Source: Sphingorhabdus sp. EL138 | Lineage (GTDB): Bacteria; Pseudomonadota; Alphaproteobacteria; Sphingomonadales; Sphingomonadaceae | Assembly: GCF_900258045.1 (NCBI RefSeq) | Contig: NZ_OGVD01000002.1 | Span: 124,001 to 188,000 of the forward strand | Direction: 5' to 3' | Length of the DNA: 64,000 bases | Shown here: positions 1-9,066 of the stretch, piece by piece | How the letters are laid out: each line of letters starts with the position of its first letter | Numbering within the stretch: the stretch's first letter is position 1 | Made by a program: the position numbers and the translations under genes | Notes under the pieces: generated by a model | The model's database searches: none | The model's input: only the letters and a program-made list of their open reading frames with translations | Told to the model about the DNA's origin: nothing

Positions 1-219
1 GGCGCCATATCATCGGAAGCGCTCGTAAAACCCTTCGACCCGACAATTTCGGCCATACTATTTAACCAATCGGGTATTTCCGACATGATGCGCTCCAAGA
101 TGATGAGAAGGGATTTCTCGGCTATAGATGCTTTGCACTCAAACACCAATATGGCAGTAGAAAAGACAGTTCATCAATTGTTCAATCGCCGTTGTTATAG
201 CCATGGTGATGATAACTAG
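1..219 (+). CDS. C-terminal fragment of an unidentified protein (cut by window edge)
   Basis: Frame 1 is open from the first base to a TAG at 217-219 and would encode the last 72 residues of a protein starting outside the window. It ends 9 bp before the next gene's GTG start on the same strand, so the two are probably co-transcribed. The visible tail is mixed polar/basic and has no motif I recognise. It is called coding because of the open frame and tight spacing, not homology. Confidence 0.45.
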   Translation, partial: GAISSEALVKPFDPTISAILFNQSGISDMMRSKMMRRDFSAIDALHSNTNMAVEKTVHQLFNRRCYSHGDDN

Positions 220-228
220 GGGTTTCGG

Positions 229-723
229 GTGAGTCTTTCACTTTTTGCATCACTGCTGCTGGCGACGCCGACCGCTTCAGAGCTGCCGATTACCGATACT
301 CCGGGGACAGCCGAGGGCGTTTTTATTGGCCCGGCCGAATACAAATTGGCGCAGGTCCGTATCGAAAAGCGGGTAATCATCCGGGTACCGCGACGACGTG
401 CACGTAGGTCTAACCCAGTGGCAGATTTTTCGCGAAGATCTGCCCCCGTGACCTATAAGGAGCAGAAAATCGGGAAATGTCTGCCGATGGACAATATCCT
501 TGGAGTTCAGCGGTTTGGTGAGCGTTATCTGGATCTAGTTACAAAGGACCGTCAGCAGATACGGGCCCGGCTAAAGAAAAAATGCCAGGCACGCAGTTTT
601 TACTCGGGTTTCTACATGGAAAAATCCGGTGACGGAAAAATCTGTGTTGACCGTGACATTTTGCATTCGCGAACCGGCACGAAATGCGAGATTGATAAGT
701 TTCGATTGCTAGTACGCGAATGA
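229..723 (+). CDS. Small conserved exported protein of unknown function
   Basis: The 164-residue protein starts at a GTG with an AGGGG-type ribosome binding site a few bases upstream. The first ~17 residues are hydrophobic (LFASLLLATPTAS) and look like a signal peptide. A strongly basic stretch follows (residues 42-60, RVPRRRARR), then a C-terminal domain with four cysteines (KCLPMD, KKCQAR, KICVDRD, TKCEIDKF) that could form two disulfides in the periplasm. I remember similar small proteins (Cys-rich end with 'FYSGFY' and 'CxDRD') from sphingomonads, but know no function. Confidence 0.7.
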   Translation: MSLSLFASLLLATPTASELPITDTPGTAEGVFIGPAEYKLAQVRIEKRVIIRVPRRRARRSNPVADFSRRSAPVTYKEQKIGKCLPMDNILGVQRFGERYLDLVTKDRQQIRARLKKKCQARSFYSGFYMEKSGDGKICVDRDILHSRTGTKCEIDKFRLLVRE

Positions 724-861
724 TCACCATTGCTGAGCATCGTCTGACCAATTGAAAACGCTAGACAGCTTGACAAAAGCAGCGTTTCGCACCATCCCCC
801 CGAACAGCTTTGACAGGCTTGTTGATCGTGCGTCTATGCACTGTAATTTTCCGGAAACACT

Positions 862-2217
862 ATGAAATTTGCCGACCTCGGCCTCTCTGATGAATTGTTA
901 AAAGCTGTAGCTGATGCAGGCTATGATGAGCCGACGCCCATTCAGGCACAGGCCATTCCGCCCGTCCTGATGATGAAGGACATTATCGGGATTGCACAGA
1001 CCGGTACCGGTAAAACAGCAAGTTTCGTGCTTCCGATGATCGATATCTTGGCCCACGGTCGTTCCCGGGCGCGAATGCCGAGGTCGCTGATCCTCGAGCC
1101 AACCCGAGAATTGGCGGCGCAGGTTGCGGAGAATTTTGAGAAATATGGCAAGAACCACAATCTTAGCATGGCGCTGCTCATCGGCGGAGTCTCGATGGGC
1201 GATCAGGTCAAGGCTTTGGAAAAAGGTGTGGACGTCCTGATCGCCACTCCTGGTCGATTGATGGATTTGTTTGAACGCGGACGGATTTTGATGTCCGGTT
1301 GTGAATTGCTGGTCATTGATGAAGCGGACCGCATGCTCGACATGGGTTTCATTCCGGATATCGAACAAATTTGTTCGAAATTGCCATCCACGCGGCAGAC
1401 AATGCTCTTTTCTGCCACGATGCCGCCACCGATCAAGAAATTGTCCGATCAGTTTCTCAATAATCCCAAGTCTGTTGAAGTGTCACGGCCTGCAACAGCC
1501 AACACGTCGATTGATCAATCGATTATCAATGTCGCGCCAAAGGCAAAGCGCAAGCTGCTCTATGGTATATTGGACAATGAAGGTGTCGATACTGCGATAA
1601 TCTTTTGTAATCGCAAAACCGAAGTTCGCGATCTTTGTCAGCAGATGCGCAAAGATGGATTTGATGCCGGTCAGATACACGGCGACATGGATCAAAGTTC
1701 ACGCCTTGCCGAACTGGAACGCTTCAAGTCCGGTGAAATCAACATATTATGTGCATCCGATGTTGCCGCGCGCGGCTTGGATATAAAGGGTGTCAGCCAT
1801 GTAGTGAACTACGACATCCCTTGGCATCCCGATGATTATGTTCACCGGATCGGCCGAACTGGACGAGCTGGAGCCACTGGCATCGCAATCACATTTGTTA
1901 CCAAGCGCGACGATGAGCATGTCGATAGCATAGAGAAGTTGACTGGAATTAAAATACCCGTGCGGGACAGTAAGTCGGTCAAGCCGGAAAAAAAGCAGAG
2001 CAGCAAGACATCATCGCCGGATAAACCAAAAGGCGACAAGCCCAAAAAACAGCATGCGGATGATAAGGCTGGAGAAGCCAAAAAGCGTCCGTCCAAATCG
2101 TCCGAAAAGTCGGCGAAACCGGCAAAAGAGCAGCCAAAGCCTGAGGCGATCGATGAGGAAGAAGATGGCTGGAACGGACCGGTTCCAGGGTTTCTGGACG
2201 CTAAGCTGAATCGTTAA
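862..2217 (+). CDS. DEAD-box ATP-dependent RNA helicase (RhlE-like)
   Basis: The 451-residue protein has the full DEAD-box set in order: Q motif (PTPIQAQAIP, ~25-34), Walker A AQTGTGKT (45-52), PTRELA, TPGRL, DEAD (VIDEADRMLDMGF, ~152), SAT (FSATMP), ARGLD and HRIGRTGRAG. The last ~90 residues form a lysine-rich, low-complexity tail typical of RhlE-type helicases, which bind RNA through such tails. It would unwind RNA duplexes in ribosome assembly or mRNA turnover. It is monocistronic and convergent with the downstream lipoprotein gene, with a hairpin between them. Confidence 0.93.
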   Translation: MKFADLGLSDELLKAVADAGYDEPTPIQAQAIPPVLMMKDIIGIAQTGTGKTASFVLPMIDILAHGRSRARMPRSLILEPTRELAAQVAENFEKYGKNHNLSMALLIGGVSMGDQVKALEKGVDVLIATPGRLMDLFERGRILMSGCELLVIDEADRMLDMGFIPDIEQICSKLPSTRQTMLFSATMPPPIKKLSDQFLNNPKSVEVSRPATANTSIDQSIINVAPKAKRKLLYGILDNEGVDTAIIFCNRKTEVRDLCQQMRKDGFDAGQIHGDMDQSSRLAELERFKSGEINILCASDVAARGLDIKGVSHVVNYDIPWHPDDYVHRIGRTGRAGATGIAITFVTKRDDEHVDSIEKLTGIKIPVRDSKSVKPEKKQSSKTSSPDKPKGDKPKKQHADDKAGEAKKRPSKSSEKSAKPAKEQPKPEAIDEEEDGWNGPVPGFLDAKLNR

Positions 2218-2253
2218 ACCAGCCTAAACGGCTTTTGAAAAATTCGGCTGGTT
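2217..2253. terminator. Candidate bidirectional terminator hairpin
   Basis: AACCAGCC (2217-2224) and GGCTGGTT (2246-2253) form an 8-bp perfect stem in the short gap between convergent genes. The stem starts within the helicase stop codon. The flanking T-run is weak, so intrinsic termination is inferred from position and stem only. Confidence 0.5.
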
Positions 2254-2262
2254 ATATATCCG

Positions 2263-2868
2263 CTATTGCAGCGCTAGGCTGTCCAATATCTGTGTGGCAA
2301 GTGGATCAAGAGTTTCGGCACTATCAACCGGATAGCTGACGGCAGCTTGGATCATGGTACCATCAGGTTTGCGCAGGATACGCTGAGCCGTTTTGCTGCC
2401 TTCCTCGATAATGCCGGATGCGCGATATTCATTTTCATTGACATAGTCACCGGTCACGCTTTCACCGGCGTCTTCCAGCACCTTAACAGCGGCGGCCAAA
2501 TCGGCATCTTCGCGATTTTCTATCCAGCCGGCGGTTACCGTCGCATTGGATGCGCTGTCCACAAACACTTGCCCATTGTCGTCACTGGCTTCTTCATCAA
2601 CGGTCCAGTTTTTCGGAACCATGATGGAAAAACCGCGCAGCGCATTGGAATAGCTTGTCATTTCAGCACTATCTACAACAGGAGCGGCGCCATCTGCGTT
2701 GGCAGCGGCCTCTTCATCGCGAATGGCTTTGCTAGCCGCATCAGCCTGCTGCGCCAGTTCCTCACTGGATGGCACGTCACCGACGGCCTCCTGTTTTCCA
2801 CAAGAGGACAGAAGCAAGGCCGCTGATATGGCCGCACTGATCGGAGCTAAGATTCGGTCGTTTGTCAT
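2263..2868 (-). CDS. Predicted outer- or inner-membrane lipoprotein, unknown function
   Basis: The 201-residue protein has a lipoprotein signal peptide (AALLLSSC lipobox; Cys ~23). An acidic Ala-rich linker follows, then a compact domain with GFSIMVPKNW and VDSASNATVTAGW. The 'SIMVPKNW' segment recalls PsbP-like or DUF1795-type stress lipoproteins, but this is weak. It lies downstream of the NtrC-type regulator on the same strand (72 bp gap), so they may share transcription. Confidence 0.75.
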   Translation of the reverse strand: MTNDRILAPISAAISAALLLSSCGKQEAVGDVPSSEELAQQADAASKAIRDEEAAANADGAAPVVDSAEMTSYSNALRGFSIMVPKNWTVDEEASDDNGQVFVDSASNATVTAGWIENREDADLAAAVKVLEDAGESVTGDYVNENEYRASGIIEEGSKTAQRILRKPDGTMIQAAVSYPVDSAETLDPLATQILDSLALQ

Positions 2869-2940
2869 GTTCGCTAGACTTAGGGAGTGCGGCGTTAAAC
2901 ATCAACTGGGAAGATCAAGTGGTTGGATCAAACAGTCAGA

Positions 2941-4368
2941 TCAGGCCGCGTTGTCGATTCCCAGATCCGCCAGTTTGCGGTAGAGAGTAGAGCGGCCAAT
3001 GCCGAGACGGCGTGCGACCTCGGTCATGCGTCCACGATAGTGACCGATAGCCAGACGAATGACATCGGCTTCGATTTCTTCCAGCGGGCGTAAATTGCCG
3101 TCTTCAGAATATAATGTAACCCCAATGCCTTCCGGGCTGCTCGGCATCGGCGGATGTGTATCACCGGAATCGGCAACAAAAGATGCAATCTGCGGAAACT
3201 CGTCGCAGGTGAGCGCATCACGATCGCACATGACGGCGGCCCGAAACAAAACACTTTGCAATTGGCGAACATTACCCGGCCATTGATAGCTGCGCAGCAA
3301 ATTCAATGCTTCATCGGTAATGCCGAGGCTGCGAAGCCCGGGCTGCAGCGCCAGCCGAGTCAGAAAATGCCGTGCAAGAGCCGGGATATCCCCGGTCCGG
3401 TCCCGCAAAGGCGGGATGGTAAGCTGTACCACATTCAGTCGGTAATAGAGGTCCTCGCGGAAGCGCTCTTTCTTAACTTCCTGGTCCAGTGAACGATTGG
3501 TGGCGGCGATGACGCGAACATCAATCTGGAAACTGTTCGGGCTCCCCAGGGGCTGAATCTCGGAAGATTTGAGAAAGCGTAGAAGGCGAACCTGCGTTTC
3601 CGGAGGCAGCCGGTCAACCTCATCAAGGAAAATCGTGCCGCCTTCTCCCTGTTGCAGAAGGCCGATTTTGCGGTCAAAGGCCCCGGTAAAGGCGCCTTTT
3701 TCATGACCGAACAGAATCGAATCGAGCAGATTGCCGATGATTGCGCCGCAATTGACTTTCAAAAATGGCTGCTTGGAGCGCGGGCTTGCGGCGTGAATGG
3801 CGTCGGCAATGACTTCCTTGCCTACGCCGCCTTCGCCTTCAATCAGCACAGGTACCCGGGCACGGGCCGCTTTTGCCGCTATCGCAAGGGCCGCGCGGAA
3901 GGCCGGTGCCGCTCCGACAATTTCTTCAAATTCCAGCGGTGCCGTGATTTTTTCACTAAGCGGCTGCAACTCACCGGCTTCCTTTGAGCTTTCCACAGCG
4001 GTGGTCAAAGCCTGCAACATCTGTTCCGGAGCAACCGGCTTGATCAGATAGTCGGTCGCGCCGGCGCGAACGGCATCAACGGCTTCTGTCACCGAGCCAA
4101 CGGCGGTCAGCATTAATATGGGCAGCGCAGGGCGGCGCGATTTCAGTTCGGTAATCAGCTCGGTAGCCTCTGATCCCGGTGCCCAATGGTCCAGGATAAT
4201 GGCGTCCAGCATCATGCCATCTTGTGTTCCCAGTGTAGCAATTGCGGTTTCGGCGTCGCGCGCAAAGATCGTGCGATAACCCGCGCGCGATGCAAGAGCC
4301 GAAATTAGCCGGCATTGCGCCGGTTCATCATCAATTAGCATCAGCAATTTCGTGCCGTTTTGAGCCAT
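2941..4368 (-). CDS. Sigma-54-dependent NtrC-family response regulator
   Basis: 475 residues from the MAQNG start; an ATG 10 codons upstream is also open, but the receiver begins immediately after MAQNG. It has an N-terminal receiver (acidic pair DDE, phosphoacceptor Asp in IILDHWAPG, Thr in LMLTAVG, Lys in LIKPV). An AAA+ domain follows with Walker A GEGGVGKE, the RpoN-contact loop GAFTGA, Walker B TIFLDEVD and an arginine finger region. A Fis-type HTH ends the protein (VARRLGIGRSTLYRKL). It would activate sigma-54 promoters when phosphorylated. No histidine kinase is adjacent, so the partner is elsewhere. The residues after the phospho-Asp (HWAPG) differ from the usual LxMPG. Confidence 0.93.
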   Translation of the reverse strand: MAQNGTKLLMLIDDEPAQCRLISALASRAGYRTIFARDAETAIATLGTQDGMMLDAIILDHWAPGSEATELITELKSRRPALPILMLTAVGSVTEAVDAVRAGATDYLIKPVAPEQMLQALTTAVESSKEAGELQPLSEKITAPLEFEEIVGAAPAFRAALAIAAKAARARVPVLIEGEGGVGKEVIADAIHAASPRSKQPFLKVNCGAIIGNLLDSILFGHEKGAFTGAFDRKIGLLQQGEGGTIFLDEVDRLPPETQVRLLRFLKSSEIQPLGSPNSFQIDVRVIAATNRSLDQEVKKERFREDLYYRLNVVQLTIPPLRDRTGDIPALARHFLTRLALQPGLRSLGITDEALNLLRSYQWPGNVRQLQSVLFRAAVMCDRDALTCDEFPQIASFVADSGDTHPPMPSSPEGIGVTLYSEDGNLRPLEEIEADVIRLAIGHYRGRMTEVARRLGIGRSTLYRKLADLGIDNAA

Positions 4369-4547
4369 TTTTACCCTATATGTGCCAGAATGGATCACTT
4401 CTGTAGCAACGAGGGGTAAAGACCGGATTAAGACCTGCTGATATTTTCTATCACTCTTATTAGGATAAATCGGCTTACGGGGCCTTGAGCCATACGATAT
4501 ATATGGTTAGAGCAGCGACAATCTTTATTCGAATATTTGGAGGAACC

Positions 4548-4673
4548 ATGGCTTCTGATAACAATATGAAATCGGCGGAAGAAACATATGGCCGCTTTCT
4601 CTCATGGCTAAAGATCGGAACGATCATCACGACCTTGGTGACGATATTGGTCATCATTCTCATTGTCAGCTGA
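4548..4673 (+). CDS. aa3-type cytochrome c oxidase subunit IV-like small membrane protein
   Basis: A 41-residue protein with an excellent ribosome binding site (TTTGGAGGAACC directly before ATG 4548). A short polar N-terminus contains AEETYGRFLSWLKIG, followed by one transmembrane helix (TIITTLVTILVIILIV). This TYxxFL-x(n)-helix layout matches the bacterial aa3 oxidase subunit IV family (COX4_pro_2). The stop is 12 bp before pntAA, so it is the first gene of the transhydrogenase operon. Its role there is unknown; the family name comes from crystallised aa3 oxidases. A longer open frame begins upstream at 4485, but lacks a ribosome binding site. Confidence 0.8.
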   Translation: MASDNNMKSAEETYGRFLSWLKIGTIITTLVTILVIILIVS

Positions 4674-4685
4674 TTGGAATAATCC

Positions 4686-5816
4686 TTGAAAATTGCGGTA
4701 TTGAAAGAACTCGCCGACGGTGAGCAGCGGGTTAGTGCTTCCCCGGAAACGGTAAAGAAGTTTACGGGACTGGGCGCCACTATGGCGGTCGAAAAAGGGG
4801 CCGGTGTTTCCGCCTCGATTGCGGATTCGGATTATGAAGCTGCCGGTGCCAGCGTCGGCACCCGGGCAGCAGTGCTGAAAGATGCCGACATTGTTCTGGG
4901 CGTGCAGGGGCCGGATCCCAAATCGCTCAAGGGAATGAAAAAGGGCGCATGGCTGGTTGCCAGCCTCAATCCCTTTGGAGAGCGCAAACGGGTCGATGAA
5001 TATGCAGGGCTGGGCATTGATGCCCTGGCAATGGAGTTCATGCCGCGGATTACCCGTGCGCAGTCGATGGATATCCTCTCTTCGCAATCAAACTTGTCTG
5101 GCTACAAGGCTGTGATTGAAGCTGCGTCCCACTATGGCCGTGCCTTTCCGATGATGATGACGGCAGCGGGCACGGTGTCTGCTGCGAAATGTTTTGTCAT
5201 GGGTGTCGGCGTTGCCGGCCTGCAGGCTATTGCGACAGCGCGGCGTCTTGGCGCTCAGGTATCGGCAACGGATGTTCGGGCTGCGACCAAAGAGCAGATT
5301 CAATCACTCGGCGCTAAACCCATTTTTGTCGAAGATGTCGCCGGTATCGAAGGCGAAGGCACTGGCGGTTATGCGACCGAAATGAGCGAGGAATATCAAA
5401 AGGCGCAAGCTGAACTGGTGTCCAAGCATATCGCCAAGCAGGATATTGTAATTACCACCGCACTCATCCCCGGTCGTCCGGCACCGCGGCTGATCAGCGA
5501 TGCGCAGATTGCGACGATGCGTACAGGCAGCGTGATCGTCGATCTGGCCGCTGAGCAAGGCGGCAATGTCGAAGGCGCTGTCGCGGGCAAAGTTGTAGAG
5601 AAGCATGGCGTCAAGATTTACGGCGCGAACAACATGCCATCGACTATGGCGGCGGATAGCTCCGCATTGTTTGCCCGTAACCTCTATAATTTCCTCAGTG
5701 CCTATTGGGATGAAGAGGCCAAACGGCCTGTGCTGCCCGATGATGATGAAGTGACGGTGGGCATCCGGCTGACCAAAGACGGCAAAGTTGTGAACGAGCG
5801 CCTTCTGGCGAGCTAA
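4686..5816 (+). CDS. pntAA: NAD(P) transhydrogenase subunit alpha part 1 (NAD-binding)
   Basis: 376 residues from a TTG start preceded by GGAA. This is the soluble NAD(H)-binding dI component of proton-translocating transhydrogenase, which transfers hydride from NADH to NADP+ using the proton gradient. Diagnostic parts are the N-terminal KIAVLKELADGEQRV, the central Rossmann region (VMGVGVAGLQAIATARRLGA) followed by TDVRAATKEQ, and ALIPGRPAPRLI. It is the split form (as in Rhodospirillum rubrum), with alpha in two genes. It is followed after 10 bp by pntAB. Confidence 0.95.
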   Translation: MKIAVLKELADGEQRVSASPETVKKFTGLGATMAVEKGAGVSASIADSDYEAAGASVGTRAAVLKDADIVLGVQGPDPKSLKGMKKGAWLVASLNPFGERKRVDEYAGLGIDALAMEFMPRITRAQSMDILSSQSNLSGYKAVIEAASHYGRAFPMMMTAAGTVSAAKCFVMGVGVAGLQAIATARRLGAQVSATDVRAATKEQIQSLGAKPIFVEDVAGIEGEGTGGYATEMSEEYQKAQAELVSKHIAKQDIVITTALIPGRPAPRLISDAQIATMRTGSVIVDLAAEQGGNVEGAVAGKVVEKHGVKIYGANNMPSTMAADSSALFARNLYNFLSAYWDEEAKRPVLPDDDEVTVGIRLTKDGKVVNERLLAS

Positions 5817-5826
5817 GGGCAGAAAA

Positions 5827-6123
5827 ATGGACTTTATATCAATTCTCTCAATCTTCGTATTGGCCTGTTTTGTGGGCTATTATGTCGTCTGGTCGGTGAC
5901 GCCGGCGCTGCATACGCCGCTGATGGCGGTGACCAATGCGATTAGCTCGGTGATCATTGTCGGCGCCCTTATTGCGGCAGCTGCGGGCTCGCAGGCTGAT
6001 GGCGGTCAGACAGCGAAATGGCTTGGCCTTGTCGGTGTTGTTCTGGCCAGCGTGAACATATTTGGCGGCTTTGCCGTGACCGAGCGCATGCTCGCAATGT
6101 ACAAGAAAAAGGAGCGCAAATAA
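5827..6123 (+). CDS. pntAB: NAD(P) transhydrogenase subunit alpha part 2 (membrane)
   Basis: 98 residues with three hydrophobic helices (ISILSIFVLACFVGYYVVW, AVTNAISSVIIVGALIAAAA, WLGLVGVVLASVNIFGGF), including the family signature TPLMAVTNAISS. It forms part of the proton channel (domain II) of the enzyme with PntB. Its TAA overlaps the pntB ATG by one base (TAATG), consistent with translational coupling and fixed stoichiometry. Confidence 0.95.
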   Translation: MDFISILSIFVLACFVGYYVVWSVTPALHTPLMAVTNAISSVIIVGALIAAAAGSQADGGQTAKWLGLVGVVLASVNIFGGFAVTERMLAMYKKKERK

Positions 6124-7607
6124 TGCGCGGATTATTGGGGCCAACTATCGGGGGCGCAGCGGCGCTATTCTTTGCCACGCCAGCAATGGCGGCATCCGGC
6201 GAAGCGGTTAATCCATGGGTCGCGGTGGCCTACCTTATCTCCGGTGTTTTGTTCATTCTGGCTCTGCGCGGGCTCTCATCGCCCGAATCCAGTCGGCGCG
6301 GCAATCGTTTCGGCATGATTGGTATGCTGATCGCTGTGGTCACGACTTTGGTCACGCATGATATAGCCAGCTTGCCGGAAATCGGCGTTGCCATTGCCAT
6401 TGGTGGCGCGATCGGTTTCGTGATCGCCCGGCGCATTCCGATGACCGATATGCCGCAGCTTGTTGCGGCCTTTCACAGCCTTGTCGGTATGGCTGCGGTG
6501 CTGGTCGGTATTGCCGCTTATCTCAACCCGGGCGCCTTTGACATATTGGACGCGGCTGGTGAGATACTGGTCGTCAGTCGGGTCGAACTCGGTCTGGGCG
6601 TTGCCATTGGTGCGATTACCTTCTCCGGTTCGGTTATCGCTTTCCTGAAATTGAACGGGAATATGTCCGGTGCGCCAATCATGCTGCCCGGCCGCCATGT
6701 GATCAATCTCGGTGTGCTGGCCGGCATTATCGGTTTGACCGCCTATTTCGCGGTTCTGCCCACTGCCGAAACAGCTATGATCTTCTGGACTATTGTGGCG
6801 CTGGCCTTTGTCATCGGTTTCCTCCTGATCATCCCGATTGGCGGCGCGGATATGCCGGTCGTCGTGTCGATGCTCAACAGCTATTCCGGCTGGGCCGCAG
6901 CAGCCATGGGCTTTACGCTGGGCAACACCGCAATGATCATCACTGGCGCGCTCGTGGGCTCGTCCGGTGCGATCCTGTCCTACATCATGTGCAAGGCGAT
7001 GAACCGCAGCTTCATAAGCGTGATAGCTGGCGGCTTTGGTGCCGACAGCGGGCCATCCGAAGGGGCCGAGAAGATTGATCGTCCGTGGAAACGCGGCAGC
7101 GCCGAAGATGCGGCGTACATGATGAAGCAGGCGGAAAATGTCATCATCGTGCCCGGTTATGGCATGGCGGTGGCGCAGGCGCAGCATGCGCTTCGCGAAA
7201 TGGGTGACATGCTCAAAGAAGAGGGCGTCAGCGTCAAATATGCCATTCACCCGGTCGCAGGCCGGATGCCCGGGCATATGAACGTGCTGCTTGCCGAAGC
7301 CAACGTGCCTTATGACGAGGTGTTTGAGCTGGAAGATATTAACAGCGAATTTGCGCAGGCCGATGTCGCCTTTGTCATTGGTGCCAATGACGTGGTGAAC
7401 CCGGCGGCGAAGACCGACAAGGGCTCGCCCATTTATGGCATGCCGGTTTTCGATGTTGATAAGGCGAAGACAATCTTCTTCATCAAGCGCTCCATGGGCG
7501 GGGTCGGCTATGCCGGCGTGGACAATGAGGTATTTTACATGGATCAGACCATGATGCTGTTGTCCGATGCCAAGAAAATGTGCGAAGATATCGTCAAATC
7601 GCTTTAG
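6123..7607 (+). CDS. pntB: NAD(P) transhydrogenase subunit beta
   Basis: 494 residues from the ATG overlapping the pntAB stop; an earlier in-frame ATG at 6018 lies inside pntAB and is unlikely. The N-terminal ~280 residues are multi-spanning membrane domain (dII). The C-terminal dIII binds NADP(H): VPGYGMAVAQAQHALREM, then HPVAGRMPGHMNVLLAEA, IGANDVVNPAA and the closing KRSMGGVGYAG. The first ~23 residues (ALFFATPAMA) resemble a cleavable signal, slightly longer than the usual PntB start. It completes the operon that supplies NADPH from the proton-motive force. Confidence 0.95.
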   Translation: MRGLLGPTIGGAAALFFATPAMAASGEAVNPWVAVAYLISGVLFILALRGLSSPESSRRGNRFGMIGMLIAVVTTLVTHDIASLPEIGVAIAIGGAIGFVIARRIPMTDMPQLVAAFHSLVGMAAVLVGIAAYLNPGAFDILDAAGEILVVSRVELGLGVAIGAITFSGSVIAFLKLNGNMSGAPIMLPGRHVINLGVLAGIIGLTAYFAVLPTAETAMIFWTIVALAFVIGFLLIIPIGGADMPVVVSMLNSYSGWAAAAMGFTLGNTAMIITGALVGSSGAILSYIMCKAMNRSFISVIAGGFGADSGPSEGAEKIDRPWKRGSAEDAAYMMKQAENVIIVPGYGMAVAQAQHALREMGDMLKEEGVSVKYAIHPVAGRMPGHMNVLLAEANVPYDEVFELEDINSEFAQADVAFVIGANDVVNPAAKTDKGSPIYGMPVFDVDKAKTIFFIKRSMGGVGYAGVDNEVFYMDQTMMLLSDAKKMCEDIVKSL

Positions 7608-7655
7608 CAGGATATGATTCCGGCAAAGCGGACAACTTTGTCAGGGAAGATATTG

Positions 7656-8351
7656 ATGCGTAAAATTGGTCTGATAGGCGGTATGTCCTGGGTTTCGACC
7701 GAGAGCTATTATCGCCGAATCAACAGCGAAGTGCAGCGCAAGCTGGGCGGCTTTGCCAGTGCGCATTTGTTGATTGAGAGCGTGAACTTTAATGACTATG
7801 CGCGTCTTCAGTCGGATGATGACTGGGATGCGGCCGCCGGCTTGATGACACGCTCCGCCAAGCGGCTGGAGCAATCCGGTGCGACGGCCATCCTGATCTG
7901 TTCCAACGCCATGCACAAGATATACGAACAGGTTGCGCCAGAAGTGGGCGTGCCGATCCTGCATATCGCCGATTGCGTCGGTGACCAGATGGTTGCAGAT
8001 GGAGTGAAGACGGCCACTCTGCTTGGCACCCGCAACGTGATGACCGAAGGTTTTTACCGCAAACGATTGGTCGGAAAGGGCATCACCCTGACCCCGCCGG
8101 ACGAGGACCGGGTCGAGGAGATTGAGCGGATCATTTACGAGGAGCTGATGTTCAGCAAGGTGAAGCGCGATTCCGAGCGGACATTGAAAACCTTCATCAC
8201 CAATATCGCCAAACAGGAAGTGGAAGCGATTGTAATCGGCTGTACTGAACTGGACCTGATCATCGATACCAAGGCGAATATCCTGCCGATTTACGACAGC
8301 ACCGAAATCCATGCGGATGCCGCAGTGGACTGGATTTTAGCGGAGCAATAG
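7656..8351 (+). CDS. Aspartate/glutamate racemase family protein
   Basis: 231 residues. I chose MRKIGLIGGMSW at 7656 because it carries an AGGGAAG ribosome binding site and the family's N-terminal signature; the open frame begins earlier at 7614. Both catalytic-cysteine motifs of the two-base racemase family are present: ICSNAMHK and IGCTELDL. The likely reaction is cofactor-independent racemisation of aspartate or a related amino acid in the cytoplasm. It follows pntB by ~50 bp and could be read through from that operon. Confidence 0.88.
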   Translation: MRKIGLIGGMSWVSTESYYRRINSEVQRKLGGFASAHLLIESVNFNDYARLQSDDDWDAAAGLMTRSAKRLEQSGATAILICSNAMHKIYEQVAPEVGVPILHIADCVGDQMVADGVKTATLLGTRNVMTEGFYRKRLVGKGITLTPPDEDRVEEIERIIYEELMFSKVKRDSERTLKTFITNIAKQEVEAIVIGCTELDLIIDTKANILPIYDSTEIHADAAVDWILAEQ

Positions 8352-8376
8352 CGGTTCGATATTGAAAGAAAAGCTC

Positions 8377-8943
8377 ATGTCATTAACGAAGCTCCTCGTC
8401 CCGACCTATATGCAAATGCTCAAATCACTCTCGGGCTGGTTGACGAAAGCGCAGGCACAAATGCCGGAGGCTGATGCGGAGGCCTTGCTGTCCGCGCGTC
8501 TGGCACCAGACATGTTTCCGCTTTCGACTCAGGTTCGCTTTGTCTGCGTGCAGGCGCAGGAAGGAATATACCGGCTTCGGGGAGAGGCTTTCCCGGACTC
8601 TCTTGATGATCTTGTGAACGAGGGCCGGAATGGTGTTGAACAGCCCGGCTCACTTTCGGATGCGCAGGCCCGGATTGATGAAACGCTTGCCTTGCTGGAC
8701 GGCCTTTCTTCTGACGCGCTGGATGGAGACCCGGGCAGACCCGTCGCTCATGAATTGCCCAACGGTATGATCTTCGACTTGACTGCAGAGCAATATGCTC
8801 GCGACTGGGCGCTGGTTCAGTTTTATTTCCACCTGATGACCGCATATGCCATATTGCGCAGCGAGAAAGTCGAACTCGGCAAGGTGGACTACATACCGCA
8901 TATGTTTGCTTATCTGCGTCCCGGGACGATGCCTGAAGGTTGA
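8377..8943 (+). CDS. DUF1993 family protein
   Basis: 188 residues from ATG 8377 (AAAGAAAAG upstream); a TTG 15 bp upstream is possible. The pattern MQMLKSLSGWLTKAQA, LAPDMFPLSTQVRFVC and VQFYFHLMTAYAILR fits DUF1993, an all-helical family distantly like the DinB four-helix bundle. Function is unknown. It is on the same strand as the racemase, 25 bp downstream. Confidence 0.85.
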   Translation: MSLTKLLVPTYMQMLKSLSGWLTKAQAQMPEADAEALLSARLAPDMFPLSTQVRFVCVQAQEGIYRLRGEAFPDSLDDLVNEGRNGVEQPGSLSDAQARIDETLALLDGLSSDALDGDPGRPVAHELPNGMIFDLTAEQYARDWALVQFYFHLMTAYAILRSEKVELGKVDYIPHMFAYLRPGTMPEG

Positions 8944-9066
8944 TCGTTAGGCAGCTAGAGAAAAGAAAACAGCTTAGAACGGACGAGCTCTATTACTAAC
9001 AGTCTTGTCAATGCTATTGGCAAGGGAATAAAATTGCGTCATTATCCCCCTTAAATGGGAGAGAAA

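Noticed and set aside
6276-7277. 333-codon minus-strand open frame inside pntB
   Set aside because: His/Arg-rich shadow of a well-conserved coding frame.
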